DNA of 64,000 nucleotides from Kutzneria kofuensis (GTDB lineage Bacteria; Actinomycetota; Actinomycetes; Mycobacteriales; Pseudonocardiaceae), in the NCBI RefSeq assembly GCF_014203355.1, contig NZ_JACHIR010000002.1, positions 620,001 to 684,000 of the forward strand, given 5' to 3'. Both the position numbers and the translations under genes were made by a program. Of this stretch, positions 1-8,730 are shown in pieces. Every line of letters starts with the position of its first letter. The first letter of the stretch is position 1. Under the pieces are notes generated by a model. The model did no database searches and had not been told where the DNA came from. It saw only the letters and a program-made list of their open reading frames with translations.

Positions 1-480
1 GCCCGCATCCAGGCCGAATGGCACCGCGAACGCCCCGACCTGGACGTGTCGCCGCAGGGCGTGATCGGCCGCCTGCACCGCGTCGGCGCGCTGCTGACCG
101 ACCAGCTCAACACCGTCTACCAGCGGTTCGGCCTGTCCGAGGGCGAGTTCGACGTGCTGGCCGCCCTCCGCCGCGCCGGCGAGCCCTTCGAACGCGCCCC
201 CGGCGAGCTGGCCGCCTTCACCATGGTCACCACCGGCGCCATGACCAAGCGCCTGGACCGGCTCGAGGCCGCCGGCCTCCTCACCCGCCGCCCCAGCCAG
301 TCCGACGGCCGCGCCCGCGTGGTGGCCCTCACGCCCGCCGGCCGCGCCCTCATCGACGAGGCCTTCACCGCCCACATGCGCAACGAACGGCGGCTGTTGG
401 CGGACCTGTCCCCCGCCGAGGCGGAACAGTTGGAGGAACTGCTGACGACGTGGCTGGCCCGCCTGGAACCGCCGCGCTAG
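1..480 (+). CDS. MarR-family transcriptional regulator (5' partial)
   Basis: Winged-helix DNA-binding repressor of the MarR family. The reading frame is open from base 1, and the residues before the first in-frame GTG (46) continue the family pattern (…ERPDLDVSPQGVIGRLHR), so the true start lies outside the window. Visible parts are the dimerisation helix, the recognition helix region (MVTTGAMTKRLDRLEAAGLLTRR) and the wing with the conserved D-G-R (SDGRARVVALTPAG), followed by the C-terminal dimer helix. It ends 4 bases inside the convergent GNAT gene. Its target is not visible; it probably lies upstream. Family assignment is secure, ligand unknown. Confidence 0.9.
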   Translation, partial: ARIQAEWHRERPDLDVSPQGVIGRLHRVGALLTDQLNTVYQRFGLSEGEFDVLAALRRAGEPFERAPGELAAFTMVTTGAMTKRLDRLEAAGLLTRRPSQSDGRARVVALTPAGRALIDEAFTAHMRNERRLLADLSPAEAEQLEELLTTWLARLEPPR

Positions 481-1175
481 ACCCTTGCCAGGCTCCCGAC
501 CCTCGTCACCACGAACACCGGCCGCCGGTGCACCCGGAAGCCCAGCGACTCGTACAGGCGGATCGCGCCCGTGTTGGTCTGGGTGGCGTGCAGGAAGGGG
601 ATCTCGCCGCGGGACTGGATGCCGGCGGCGACGGCGAGGACGAGGCGGGCGGCGAGTCCCTGGCCGCGGTGGTCGGGGTCGGTGCAGACGGCGCTGATCT
701 CGGTGCAGCCGGGCGGGCGCATGCGCTCGCCGGCCATGGCGACGAGGGCTCCGCCGCGGCGAATGCCCAGGTAGGAGCCGAGTTCGATGGTGCGCGGGAG
801 GAACGGGCCCGGGCGGGTCCGCTCGACGAGGTCGATCATCTCGGGCACGTCGGCGGGGCCGAGCGGGACGGCCTCGGCATCCTCGACGCCCGCGACACCG
901 TCGTCGACCAGCTGCACGGCCGGGAACTCGGCGACGACCTCCCAGTCCGCCGGCGGCGTGACGACACCCGCGGTGATGGTGACTTCGGCGCCGGGACCGG
1001 CGAACTCGGCCAGGTCACGCCACGCGGCCTCGTCGGGCTGGTCCGGCAGCGCCAGGAACGGCGCCACGTCGGCGGGGTAGCGCACGACCCGGCCGTGCCG
1101 CTCGGTGAAGCGGGCATGCGGCCCGCTCAACGACGTCAGGACCGGGTTGTCGAGCACCGAGAGGGAGTCGGTCAT
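477..1175 (-). CDS. GNAT-family N-acetyltransferase (FR47-like)
   Basis: Acetyl-CoA-dependent N-acetyltransferase. The C-terminal half carries the acetyl-CoA pyrophosphate loop (DPDHRGQGLAARLV, about residues 155-168) and the typical end (ATQTNTGAIRLYESLGFRVHRRPVFVV). The N-terminal 90 residues resemble the FR47/GCN5-like two-lobed group. The ATG at 1175 (MTDSLS) is preferred over in-frame ATGs 12 and 18 bases upstream because a GGGGA lies about 11 bases before it. It overlaps the convergent MarR gene by 4 bases. Substrate unknown. Confidence 0.85.
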   Translation of the reverse strand: MTDSLSVLDNPVLTSLSGPHARFTERHGRVVRYPADVAPFLALPDQPDEAAWRDLAEFAGPGAEVTITAGVVTPPADWEVVAEFPAVQLVDDGVAGVEDAEAVPLGPADVPEMIDLVERTRPGPFLPRTIELGSYLGIRRGGALVAMAGERMRPPGCTEISAVCTDPDHRGQGLAARLVLAVAAGIQSRGEIPFLHATQTNTGAIRLYESLGFRVHRRPVFVVTRVGSLARV

Positions 1176-1274
1176 ACATACGATCATCCCCAACCGGCGT
1201 CGGTGAGTTCTCGGCCGTCCACGGAGTGGACATCCCGGGCGTCGAGGTGGGTCCGCCGCCTGGCCGAGGCGATC

Positions 1275-2180
1275 TCACGGTGAGGTCCGCCGGTGGGCCC
1301 GCACGGCAATCCGCAGCAGGTCCTCGGCCGCGCCGACCAAGCGACGTCCCTTGGGCCACACCGCCCGCAGCCTGCGGTGCAGGTCCACGCCGGCCACCGG
1401 GATCTCCACCATGCGCCCCTCGGCGAGGTCGTCCCGCACGGTCACGGCGCTGAGCACCGCCGGTCCGGCGCCGGCGACGACCGCGCTGCGCATGGCGGCG
1501 TTGGCGTCCAACACCATCAGCGGCTTCGCCGGTTCGAGGCCGTCCAGCAGCCGGTCGACGGTCTCCCGTGTCCCCGATCCCGGTTCGCGCACGATCAACC
1601 GCGTTCGGGCCAGCTCGGCGAGGTCCACCGGCTGCCGCCGGCGGGCCCAGGGATGGTGCGGGGCAACGACTACGGCCAGCCGGTCGGCGGCGACCTGGCG
1701 TGAGCTCAGGCTGCGCGGCACCGTCGGCGCCTCGATGAATCCCAACCCGATCCGGCCGCCGGCGGCCAGCGCCGCCACCTGCTCGGAGTTGGTGACCTTG
1801 AGGCTGACGTAGACCTCGGGCGATTGCCGTTGCAGGGCGCCGATCCACCGCGGCACGAAGTGCTCGGCCAACGTCATGCTCGACGCGAGGGTCAGGTCGT
1901 TGGCCTGCTCCGCGCGCAGGGCGGCGACGCCGACCATCAGGGCGTCGACCTCGGCCAGCACCCGGCCCGCCCACTGGCAGACCGCCTTGCCCTCCACGGT
2001 GAGCGCGGAACCGCGGCTGCCGCGGTCCACCAGCGGCAACCCCAGTCGCCGCTCCAGCATCGCCAGCCGCTTGCTCGCCGCCGGCTGGCTGACGCCCATC
2101 CGCTCGGCGGCGCGGCCGAGGCTGCCCAGCTCGGCCACCAACGTCAGCAGCCGCAGGCTCTCCAGGTCGGGCTCGGTCAT
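1275..2180 (-). CDS. LysR-family transcriptional regulator
   Basis: LysR-type activator/repressor of 301 residues. The N-terminal winged HTH (about residues 5-65) contains GRAAERMGVSQPAASKRLAML; the remainder is a periplasmic-binding-protein-like effector domain with the NSEQVAALAAG hinge and GLGFIEAP segment. It is divergent from the DUF4331 gene starting at 2278, with 97 bases between the starts, the usual arrangement for a LysR regulator and its target. Regulation of DUF4331 is inferred from that arrangement alone. Confidence 0.9.
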   Translation of the reverse strand: MTEPDLESLRLLTLVAELGSLGRAAERMGVSQPAASKRLAMLERRLGLPLVDRGSRGSALTVEGKAVCQWAGRVLAEVDALMVGVAALRAEQANDLTLASSMTLAEHFVPRWIGALQRQSPEVYVSLKVTNSEQVAALAAGGRIGLGFIEAPTVPRSLSSRQVAADRLAVVVAPHHPWARRRQPVDLAELARTRLIVREPGSGTRETVDRLLDGLEPAKPLMVLDANAAMRSAVVAGAGPAVLSAVTVRDDLAEGRMVEIPVAGVDLHRRLRAVWPKGRRLVGAAEDLLRIAVRAHRRTSP

Positions 2181-2277
2181 AACCGCAGTTTATGACCGGT
2201 TGCCGAATCGACGGGTACCGGCCGGCCGCCGGCGCGGCCACGATCGGCGCAGGCCGAACCACCCGAGGAGTCACCCC

Positions 2278-3279
2278 ATGTCGCACCACCTGGATTCGCC
2301 GATCGCCCGCCAGGACGTCCGGTTGGACATCTCCGACGTCTACCTGTTCCGCGGCGAGCGGGGCACCGTGTTCGTGATGAACGTCGGCCATTCCCTGGCG
2401 GGTCAGGACGTGCGGGGCTTCCACCCGGAGGCGATGTACGAGTTGAAGATCGACGGCGACGGCGACGCCGTGGAGGACGTGACCTATCGCGTCACCTTCG
2501 ACTCCGACCAGCGCCTTCAACTACGTCGCATCACCGGCGCCGCCGCACCCGACCCACACGCCGCCGGCACCCTGCTCGCCGAAGGCGCCATCGAGTCCAC
2601 AGTAGACGCCGACGAAGGCGTGCGACTGTGGACCGGGAAGGCCGGCGACCCGTTCTGGATCGAGCCGGACGTCCTGCACGCCGTCGGCCACGCCTTCCAG
2701 GACGGCACCCGCATCGACCTGTCCGGCTGGGATCCCGCCAACGCCACCAATCTCTTCGCCGGGCACACCGTGTACTCCATCGTCCTGGAGCTTCCCGACC
2801 CCGTCCTGCTGCCGGTCGGCTCCCGCATCGGCTTCTGGGGCCTCACCAGCCTCGCCACCGACGCCGGCGGCTGGCGCCGGATCAACCGCGCCGGGCTGCC
2901 GATGATGCATCCGCTGTTCACCCAGTTCAACGAGGATCTGGGCAACCGCCTCAACGACGGCCGCCCCGCCGACGACCCGCAGACGTACGGCAAGGCCCTC
3001 GTGGACATGGTCGCCGGCGTCGTCGCCGCCAACGGCACCGCCCAGGATCCCCGCGCCTACGCCGAAACCGTGGTCTCGCGGCTGCTGCCCAACCTGCTCC
3101 CGTACACCGTCGGCACCCCCGCCACGTTCGGCTTCGCCGGCTGGAACGGCCGCTCCCTCACCGACAACGCCCCGGACGTGATGTTCTCCCTCGCCAGCAA
3201 CTCCCCGGTGAGCCTGGGCATCGGCCGGGAGTCCGTCACCGCCGAGCCCTCGGACATCTGGCCCTACGTGCCGCGCTAG
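2278..3279 (+). CDS. DUF4331-family protein
   Basis: 333-residue protein of the DUF4331 family (function undescribed). Family hallmarks are the N-terminal SHHLDSP…DVYLFRG…FVMNV stretch, EMYELKIDGDGDAVEDVTYRV, and the C-terminal NDGRPADDPQTYGKALVDMV region. The ATG at 2278 was chosen because GAGGAG lies 8 bases upstream and the HHLDSP motif begins immediately after it. No signal peptide is seen, although many DUF4331 proteins are exported. Divergent from LysR and overlapping the next convergent gene by 4 bases. Confidence 0.85.
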   Translation: MSHHLDSPIARQDVRLDISDVYLFRGERGTVFVMNVGHSLAGQDVRGFHPEAMYELKIDGDGDAVEDVTYRVTFDSDQRLQLRRITGAAAPDPHAAGTLLAEGAIESTVDADEGVRLWTGKAGDPFWIEPDVLHAVGHAFQDGTRIDLSGWDPANATNLFAGHTVYSIVLELPDPVLLPVGSRIGFWGLTSLATDAGGWRRINRAGLPMMHPLFTQFNEDLGNRLNDGRPADDPQTYGKALVDMVAGVVAANGTAQDPRAYAETVVSRLLPNLLPYTVGTPATFGFAGWNGRSLTDNAPDVMFSLASNSPVSLGIGRESVTAEPSDIWPYVPR

Positions 3280-3656
3280 CGGGTGAAGCCGCCGAGGTGC
3301 TCGGGCAGGACCGTGATCGGCACGTCCGGGCCCACGGATTCCCTCAGCGTGTCGAGGATCCACTGCGTCGGCTGGCCGTAGATGCGGATGTCGGTGGTGC
3401 CCTCCAGGGTTTCCCGGTACGACCGGTCCGATTTCTCGGCCAGCACGCGCAGGTGGTTCTCGAAGGAGTCGACATCGGGGTGGACCTGGACGTACTCCAC
3501 CTCGGTGCCGTCGGCACCGCGGTACTCGTGGAAGGCGAGCAGGCGGGGCTCGTTGTCCCGAATGAACTGGACCCAGCCGGGCACGCGGCGGCGCTCGTCG
3601 TCGAGCTTGCCGTCACGCACCTTGTTGCCGGCGATGAAGATTAACGGTCCGGACAT
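3276..3656 (-). CDS. Small protein, probable dimeric alpha/beta-barrel (ABM-like)
   Basis: 126-residue soluble protein, not assigned to a characterised family. The pattern of a beta strand at the start (PLIFIAGNKV), a helix (VPGWVQFIRDNEP), strands (LLAFHEYRG, EVEYVQVHPD) and a second helix (SFENHLRVLAEKS) suggests a ferredoxin-like ABM/dimeric barrel fold; this is inferred by eye. The ATG is preceded by AGGAAGG. Two perfect dyads lie 19-63 bases upstream (3675-3719), so expression is likely under a dimeric repressor. It converges on and overlaps DUF4331 by 4 bases. Confidence 0.65.
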   Translation of the reverse strand: MSGPLIFIAGNKVRDGKLDDERRRVPGWVQFIRDNEPRLLAFHEYRGADGTEVEYVQVHPDVDSFENHLRVLAEKSDRSYRETLEGTTDIRIYGQPTQWILDTLRESVGPDVPITVLPEHLGGFTR

Positions 3657-3674
3657 GTCGACCTTCCTGGTTAT

Positions 3675-3719
3675 GGGTCCACTGGACCCTTACCGAGCCA
3701 CGATAGCAGTCCAGTGGAC
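3675..3719. promoter_or_regulatory. Paired palindromic operators
   Basis: Two perfect dyads with the same core: GGGTCCACTGGACCC at 3675-3689 and GTCCAGTGGAC at 3709-3719, centres about 32 bases apart. They sit directly upstream of the leftward gene starting at 3656. The geometry suggests binding of a TetR/MarR-type dimer at two sites overlapping the promoter. The regulator is not identifiable here; no TetR gene is adjacent. Confidence 0.65.
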
Positions 3720-3777
3720 ACGTAACAAGGCGTCCCCCGATCGGTTGACGACGTGTCCGTCCTACTCGGACACCGCA

Positions 3778-3805
3778 GCCGCCGTCGCCGGCGGGCGACG
3801 GCGGC
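3778..3805. other. GC-rich hairpin in the 3657-3952 intergenic region
   Basis: A 12-bp perfect stem (GCCGCCGTCGCC / GGCGACGGCGGC) with a 4-base loop, in the space between the divergent genes starting at 3656 and 3953. No T-run follows. It could be a 5'-leader structure of the monooxygenase operon or a terminator. Apart from this and the dyads at 3675-3719, nothing else is seen in the gap. Confidence 0.45.
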
Positions 3806-3952
3806 GGCGAGGTTGCCGCACCGGCAGGTCGGTGTCGCCAGGGACCTACGACTCTGGCCGGAAGTGCCCTGGACCGCCCGGGGCCGGGGGTGGTAACGCC
3901 GCGATCCGTCGCAGCGACTTCACGCGCAACTCTTATCCACAGTGGAGGTTGC

Positions 3953-5170
3953 GTGACATCCGTTGCCGTCATCGGAGCCGGGCCGTACGGGTTGTCGATC
4001 GCCGCGTACCTGCGCGACTACGGTGTGAACACACGTGTTTTCGGTATCCCGTTGGACACGTGGCGTAGCCACATGCCCGCCGGGATGCTGCTCAAGTCCG
4101 ACGGGTTCGCCTCGAACGTGTACGGCCCCAAGGCGGTCGGCACGCTCGCGGACTACTGCCATGAGCGCGGAATCCCTTACCACGACACGGACATCCCGGT
4201 TCCGCTCCAGGTGTTCAGCGACTACGCCATCGACTTCCAGCGTCGGTTCGTGCCCGATCTCGAGGAAGTTCTGGTCACCGGCCTGACACGCAACGGAGCC
4301 GGTTTCCGGCTGAAGTTGACGGACGGTCAAGAGGTGCTCGCGGACCGTGTGGTGTGCGCGGTCGGCATCAGCCACTTCGCCGCCCTGCCGGCGAAACTCG
4401 CATGCCTGCCACCGGAACTGGTCAGCCACAGTTTCGACCACCACGACCTGACCAGGTTCGCCGGACGCCACGTCACGGTGGTCGGTGCGGGCTCGTCGGC
4501 GGTGGACACCGCGGTGCTGCTCAGCGATTCCGGCGCCACGGTGTCGCTCGTGGCCCGCAGCAACGCCGTGAAGTTCGGCGGAAAGCCCGAACCTCGCGGC
4601 ACATGGGAGATGCTGCGCAGCCCATCGTCCGGGGTCGGCCCCGGGCTGCGGAACTGGCTGTGCGAGGCGATGCCGTCACTGTTCCGCTTCCTGCCCGGGG
4701 ACCTGCGGCTGCGGCTGATCCGCACCCACCTCGGCCCGAAGTCCCCGTGGCACATGAAGGCCCGCTTCGACGCCAACGTCAGCACCCACCTCGGCCGGGA
4801 CATCGTCGGCGCGCGCGAAGTCGACGGCCGGGTGGAGCTGGACCTCGGCGGGCAGACCCTGACGACCGACCACGTCGTGGCAGCGACCGGTTACTACCCG
4901 GACCTGTCACGGCTGGAGTTCCTCGACGACGGCCTGCGGCGTGCGGTCCGCACCCACGCACGAATGCCGATGGTGTCCCGGTGGTTCGAGAGTTCGGTGG
5001 CCGGCCTGTACTTCGTCGGCCCGGCCGCGGTCGACACGTTCGGCCCGCTGATGCGATTCATGGTGGGCGCGGAGTACGTGGCGCCGCGGATCGCCCACCA
5101 CCTGGCCCAGCGGACCGGCTCCCAGGCCGCCTTCACCCGAGCGCGGCGCAGACGGTGGTTGGTCCGTTGA
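3953..5170 (+). CDS. FAD-dependent, NAD(P)H-binding monooxygenase (FMO-like)
   Basis: 405-residue flavoprotein oxidoreductase. FAD-binding Rossmann motif GAGPYG at about residues 7-12, second dinucleotide motif (VTVVGAGSSAVDTAVLL) near residue 170, and a late ATGYYPDLS segment typical of flavin monooxygenases and ornithine/lysine-hydroxylase-like enzymes. GTG 3953 was chosen: it has AGTGGAGG upstream, and the Rossmann strand starts immediately after it. The 3' end overlaps the next gene, so the two are translationally coupled, suggesting that the flavoenzyme acts on a substrate or product of the thioesterase/ATP-grasp protein. Substrate unknown. Confidence 0.88.
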   Translation: MTSVAVIGAGPYGLSIAAYLRDYGVNTRVFGIPLDTWRSHMPAGMLLKSDGFASNVYGPKAVGTLADYCHERGIPYHDTDIPVPLQVFSDYAIDFQRRFVPDLEEVLVTGLTRNGAGFRLKLTDGQEVLADRVVCAVGISHFAALPAKLACLPPELVSHSFDHHDLTRFAGRHVTVVGAGSSAVDTAVLLSDSGATVSLVARSNAVKFGGKPEPRGTWEMLRSPSSGVGPGLRNWLCEAMPSLFRFLPGDLRLRLIRTHLGPKSPWHMKARFDANVSTHLGRDIVGAREVDGRVELDLGGQTLTTDHVVAATGYYPDLSRLEFLDDGLRRAVRTHARMPMVSRWFESSVAGLYFVGPAAVDTFGPLMRFMVGAEYVAPRIAHHLAQRTGSQAAFTRARRRRWLVR

Positions 5171-7098
5171 TCGTCTACAAGGCGGGTGGGGTGCGGATCG
5201 ACCTCGTGCGCGCGGGCTCGGCGGGCACGCTCGTGCTCGTGCCGGGCCTGGAGGGCGATCCCGACGAGCTGGCCGGCGTGATCGCCGGCTACACCGGTCC
5301 GGAGTCCGTCTACTGCGCCGCGCCGATGCTGGTCGACGACGACGGCGAGGCCATCGAGACGGTCGAGCGGATGGCCGAGCTGATGGTCGCCGCCCTCGAC
5401 GAGGTGCTGGGCGGCTCCTACGATCTCGGCGGCTACTCGTTCGGTGGGCTGATCGCATGGGAGATGGCCCAGCGGCTCAAGGCCGATGGCCGAGCCCCGG
5501 CCCACGTGTTCCTGATCGAGGCGATCTACGACGAGCGGTTCTGGAGCCGCCGGCTGTGGCTGACCGCGATGCGGCGGCGGGGATTGAACCAGCTGGCGCG
5601 GATCTCGCAGTTGCCGCCGCGGCAGGCCGCCGCCGAGTTCGGCCGGCGCGGGCAGCGGCTGTTGCGGCGTTTCGCGCGGCGGTCCTCCGGCGGCGACGCG
5701 ACCTCCGTGTCCTCCGGTGAAACGGACGCCGGCCGCCGCGCATATCGGGCGATGCCCCGGTACCGGCCCGCGTACTACGACGGCGCGGTGACAGTCCTCG
5801 CCGCGACCGACAACCGGCATTTCGGTTGTGACACCGCCGAATGCTGGCAGGGCCTGGCCCGTGAGACGCGCGTGCGGCGGGTGGTCGGCGATCACCTCAC
5901 GATCGTCGGCGAACCGGACGCGGCGGCCGCGGTCGCCGACGGCATCGGGCGCGACCTGAACAGGGCCTCCGGTGTGCGGCCTTCGCCGGGCTACGAGCGG
6001 GTGCTGATCGTGTCGACCATGCGGTGGTTCTCGGCCGCGCGGCTGGCCGACGCGATGATCGAGTCCGGGTTCACGGTGTCCGTCTGCCATCCCTCCGGGC
6101 ATCCGCTCGAAGTTGTCGACGGACTGGCCGGCGATCATCAGCTGCACAAGTGGATGCCGCTGCGCTCGATCGCGCGGGCGATGCGGGCGGCGAAACCGGA
6201 CCTCGTCATGTGCGACGACGAACGGTCGCTGGTTCTGTTGCGGCGCTTGCACACTCGGCAGCCCCACGACGAAGTGCTGGCCCGGTCGCTCGGTGAGTGG
6301 ACGCGGATGATCTCCCGTGCGGGCGTCGCGGAGATCGCCCGCGACGCCGGAGTCGACGTGCCGGAAACCGCCGTGGTCACCGATCCGTCGGCGCTGCGGA
6401 GTTGGACGCCGCCCGTGGTGCTCAAGACCGACGGCAGTTCCGGTGGTCGTGGAGTCGCGGTCGTGGCCGAGCCGGCGTCGCTGGAGCGGGCCTGGCGCGA
6501 CATCTCCCGACCGCCGGCGCCGCATGTGGCCGTGAAACGGGCGCTGGTGAACCGGGAGCTGCATTCCCTCACCGCGACCGTGTTGCGCCGCCGCCCCACA
6601 GTGAACGTGCAGCAGTTCCGCGCCGGCACCGACGCCATCGCCACCGTCGCGTGCCGTGACGGCGAGGTGATTGCGTTGGTGTGCCTGGAGGTTGTTCTCG
6701 CGGAAGAGGTGCGCGGGCCGTCGGCCGTGGTGCGGGTCATCGATCACGCCGGCATGGCCGAGGCCGCCCGGCGGATCGTGCGGCGGTTCCGGCTCAGCGG
6801 CTTCTGCGGCCTCGACTTCGTCGTCGACGCGGCCGGCACCGCCTGGTTCGTCGAGCTCAACGCCCGTGTCACCCCCACCTGTCACCTGCTGTTCGACGCA
6901 CCGCGCCCGCTCGGCCAGGTCCTCGCCCTGTTCCCGTACGAGCACGGTTCGCCGGCCTACGCCGACTGCGTCGACGTTCCGGTCCGTGCCCCACGACTGG
7001 CCGAGCGTGGCCAGAAACTCCTGGCCCGGCAACAACATCCCATCCTCAGGCGGGTTCGCGGGTGGACCAGCCGCCCCCGACCCGAACTGCCCGCCTAG
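5155..7098 (+). CDS. Fusion: NRPS/PKS-type thioesterase domain + ATP-grasp ligase domain
   Basis: About 647-residue two-domain protein. Residues 1-265 form a thioesterase-like alpha/beta hydrolase with nucleophile motif GYSFGG (Ser about 95), a lid region rich in Arg, and a candidate catalytic His in GDHLTIV (about 247). Residues about 280-647 form an ATP-grasp domain: an N-terminal Rossmann-like lobe (ERVLIVSTMRWFSAARLADA), the nucleotide-binding loop VLKTDGSSGGRGVAVV (about 420) and the Mg-binding segment WFVELNARVTPTCHLL (Glu about 567, Asn about 569). ATP-grasp enzymes activate a carboxylate as acyl phosphate and join it to a nucleophile. The start is uncertain: GTG 5155 or TTG 5167; both overlap the upstream stop codon. 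Roles of the two halves in one pathway are inferred. Confidence 0.82.
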   Translation: MVGPLIVYKAGGVRIDLVRAGSAGTLVLVPGLEGDPDELAGVIAGYTGPESVYCAAPMLVDDDGEAIETVERMAELMVAALDEVLGGSYDLGGYSFGGLIAWEMAQRLKADGRAPAHVFLIEAIYDERFWSRRLWLTAMRRRGLNQLARISQLPPRQAAAEFGRRGQRLLRRFARRSSGGDATSVSSGETDAGRRAYRAMPRYRPAYYDGAVTVLAATDNRHFGCDTAECWQGLARETRVRRVVGDHLTIVGEPDAAAAVADGIGRDLNRASGVRPSPGYERVLIVSTMRWFSAARLADAMIESGFTVSVCHPSGHPLEVVDGLAGDHQLHKWMPLRSIARAMRAAKPDLVMCDDERSLVLLRRLHTRQPHDEVLARSLGEWTRMISRAGVAEIARDAGVDVPETAVVTDPSALRSWTPPVVLKTDGSSGGRGVAVVAEPASLERAWRDISRPPAPHVAVKRALVNRELHSLTATVLRRRPTVNVQQFRAGTDAIATVACRDGEVIALVCLEVVLAEEVRGPSAVVRVIDHAGMAEAARRIVRRFRLSGFCGLDFVVDAAGTAWFVELNARVTPTCHLLFDAPRPLGQVLALFPYEHGSPAYADCVDVPVRAPRLAERGQKLLARQQHPILRRVRGWTSRPRPELPA

Positions 7099-7111
7099 AA
7101 CCTCTGTCCCA

Positions 7112-7729
7112 TCACTCCGGATCGTGCAGGCCGACGGTGACGCCGGCGGCCAGCACCCCGGCGTTGGGCAGCAACAGGGTGCCGTTCTCGGCCGCCAGCG
7201 TCACGTAGGTCAGCCCCAGGGCCCGCACCCGGCCGGTGAACGGCCCGTTCAGCGCGCCGGAGCGCACCTCGATGGTGTCGCCGACCCGAAAGGGTCGCAC
7301 CATCAGGATCATCAGGCCGGCGAACACGTTGCCGAGGGTCTGCTGGGCGGCGATACCGACGACGACACCGGTCAACGCGCCGCCGACCACCAACTGCTGC
7401 AGCGGAATCGCCAGCACGCTCAGCGCGGTCAGCACGACGACGCAGTAGCCGGCGGCCGAGATCACCACGGCCAGGATCGACCCCGCGGAGCCCAGGCCCC
7501 GACGGCGGAACCGGGCATCGACGACACCGGCGATCCGCCTGGTGGCGAGCACGCCGGTGATCACGAACAGCAGCGCGCCGACGAGCGAGATCGCCTTCTG
7601 CACGGCGCGGTCGTGGATCGGGATCAACCCCGCGTCGGGGGCGTTCACCACGATCAGGCAGACAACGGAAAGCACCACCCAGAGCAGTGGCCGGCGCAGT
7701 CGGACAGCTTTCTCCTCCGTTCCGGTCAT
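7112..7729 (-). CDS. MscS-family small-conductance mechanosensitive channel
   Basis: 205-residue membrane protein. Three to four hydrophobic helices (about residues 12-32, 43-62, 82-110 and the pore helix 115-135) precede the MscS hallmark: Gly/Ala-rich pore helix GVVVGIAAQQTLGNVFAGLMI, then the beta domain PFRVGDTIEVRSG…GRVRALGLTYVTL…LPNAGV. The C-terminal alpha/beta vestibule is short compared with E. coli MscS. It follows Ku by 38 bases and is the last gene of the leftward operon starting at 10088; it ends 13 bases from the convergent ATP-grasp gene. Confidence 0.88.
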   Translation of the reverse strand: MTGTEEKAVRLRRPLLWVVLSVVCLIVVNAPDAGLIPIHDRAVQKAISLVGALLFVITGVLATRRIAGVVDARFRRRGLGSAGSILAVVISAAGYCVVVLTALSVLAIPLQQLVVGGALTGVVVGIAAQQTLGNVFAGLMILMVRPFRVGDTIEVRSGALNGPFTGRVRALGLTYVTLAAENGTLLLPNAGVLAAGVTVGLHDPE

Positions 7730-7767
7730 GATGTTCGCCTACCCGGGTGACCCCGGGGCGCAAACAC

Positions 7768-8730
7768 TCAGGACGCCTTGCGACTCGCCCGCTTCACCGC
7801 CGACGCCAGCTCGTCGCGCTTCATCTTGGACCGCCCCTTGATGCCGAGCTCCCGGGCGGCCTGGTCCAGCTCGGACTTGCTGGCCCCGGAAACGTCCACT
7901 CGGGACGGTTTCGACGGGCCCTTGCCCCGTCGCCCGCTGTTCGCCCCGCGCCGCCCGCTGTTCTCCACGCTGCGACGCAGCGCCTCCAGCAGGTCCGTGG
8001 TCTCGGTCGGCTCCGGCGGCTCGGCCTCGACGACGATCTCCCGGCCCTTGCGTTTGTCCTCGATGAGCTTGTGCACCTTGCGGGTGTAGGTGTCACGGAA
8101 GTCACGCGGCCGCCACGGCATCGCCATGGATTCGATCAACTGCGTCGCCATCTTGAGCTCGTTGGCGTGCGGACGGTTGCCGCTGGGCAGCGTGTCGAGC
8201 ATCTTGTGCGGGTCACGGATCTCGTCGGCGTAGTACAGCGTGTCCAGCGCCAGCACGCCGTCGTCGGCGCGGATGTCGGTGAGATATTGCTTACCCCGCA
8301 TGACGAACGAGGCGATGCCGACCCGGTTGGTCTTGTCCAGCGCCTCGGTCAGCAGCGCGTACGGCCGGCCGTACTCCTCCTTGGCCGGCGCGAGCCAGTA
8401 CGTCTTCTGGAAGTGGATCGGGTCGATCTCGTCCAGGTCGACGAAGCCGGTGATCTCGATGGACTTGGACCGGCCCGGCGCGATCGCCGCCAGCTCGTCC
8501 GGCTCGACCAGCACGTACTCGCCGTCGCCGACCTCGTGCCCGCGCACGATGTCGGCGTACTCGACCTCCTTGCCGGTCCGCTCGTTGACGCGCTGGTAGC
8601 GGATCCGGTCGGAGGTGCCGCGCTCGAACTGGTTGAAGTGGACGGTGTGGTCCTCGGTGGCGCTGAACAGGGCGACCGGGATCGTCACCAGCCCGAAGCT
8701 GATGGAGCCGCTCCAGATCGACCGGGCCAT
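7768..8730 (-). CDS. ku: Ku protein, non-homologous end joining
   Basis: 320-residue bacterial Ku, the DNA-end-binding homodimer that recruits ligase LigD. The signature start MARSIWSGSISFGLVTIPV, the RYQRVNERTGKEV and FVDLDEIDPIHFQKTYWL segments and HANELKMATQLIESM are all present. The last 45 residues (basic linker, then a SAP/Rho-N-like motif SKSELDQAARELGIKG…RDELASAVKRASRKA) form the C-terminal DNA-binding extension seen in longer actinobacterial Ku proteins. Start ATG 8730 overlaps the upstream stop codon (TGATG). No ligD is in the window. Confidence 0.96.
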   Translation of the reverse strand: MARSIWSGSISFGLVTIPVALFSATEDHTVHFNQFERGTSDRIRYQRVNERTGKEVEYADIVRGHEVGDGEYVLVEPDELAAIAPGRSKSIEITGFVDLDEIDPIHFQKTYWLAPAKEEYGRPYALLTEALDKTNRVGIASFVMRGKQYLTDIRADDGVLALDTLYYADEIRDPHKMLDTLPSGNRPHANELKMATQLIESMAMPWRPRDFRDTYTRKVHKLIEDKRKGREIVVEAEPPEPTETTDLLEALRRSVENSGRRGANSGRRGKGPSKPSRVDVSGASKSELDQAARELGIKGRSKMKRDELASAVKRASRKAS

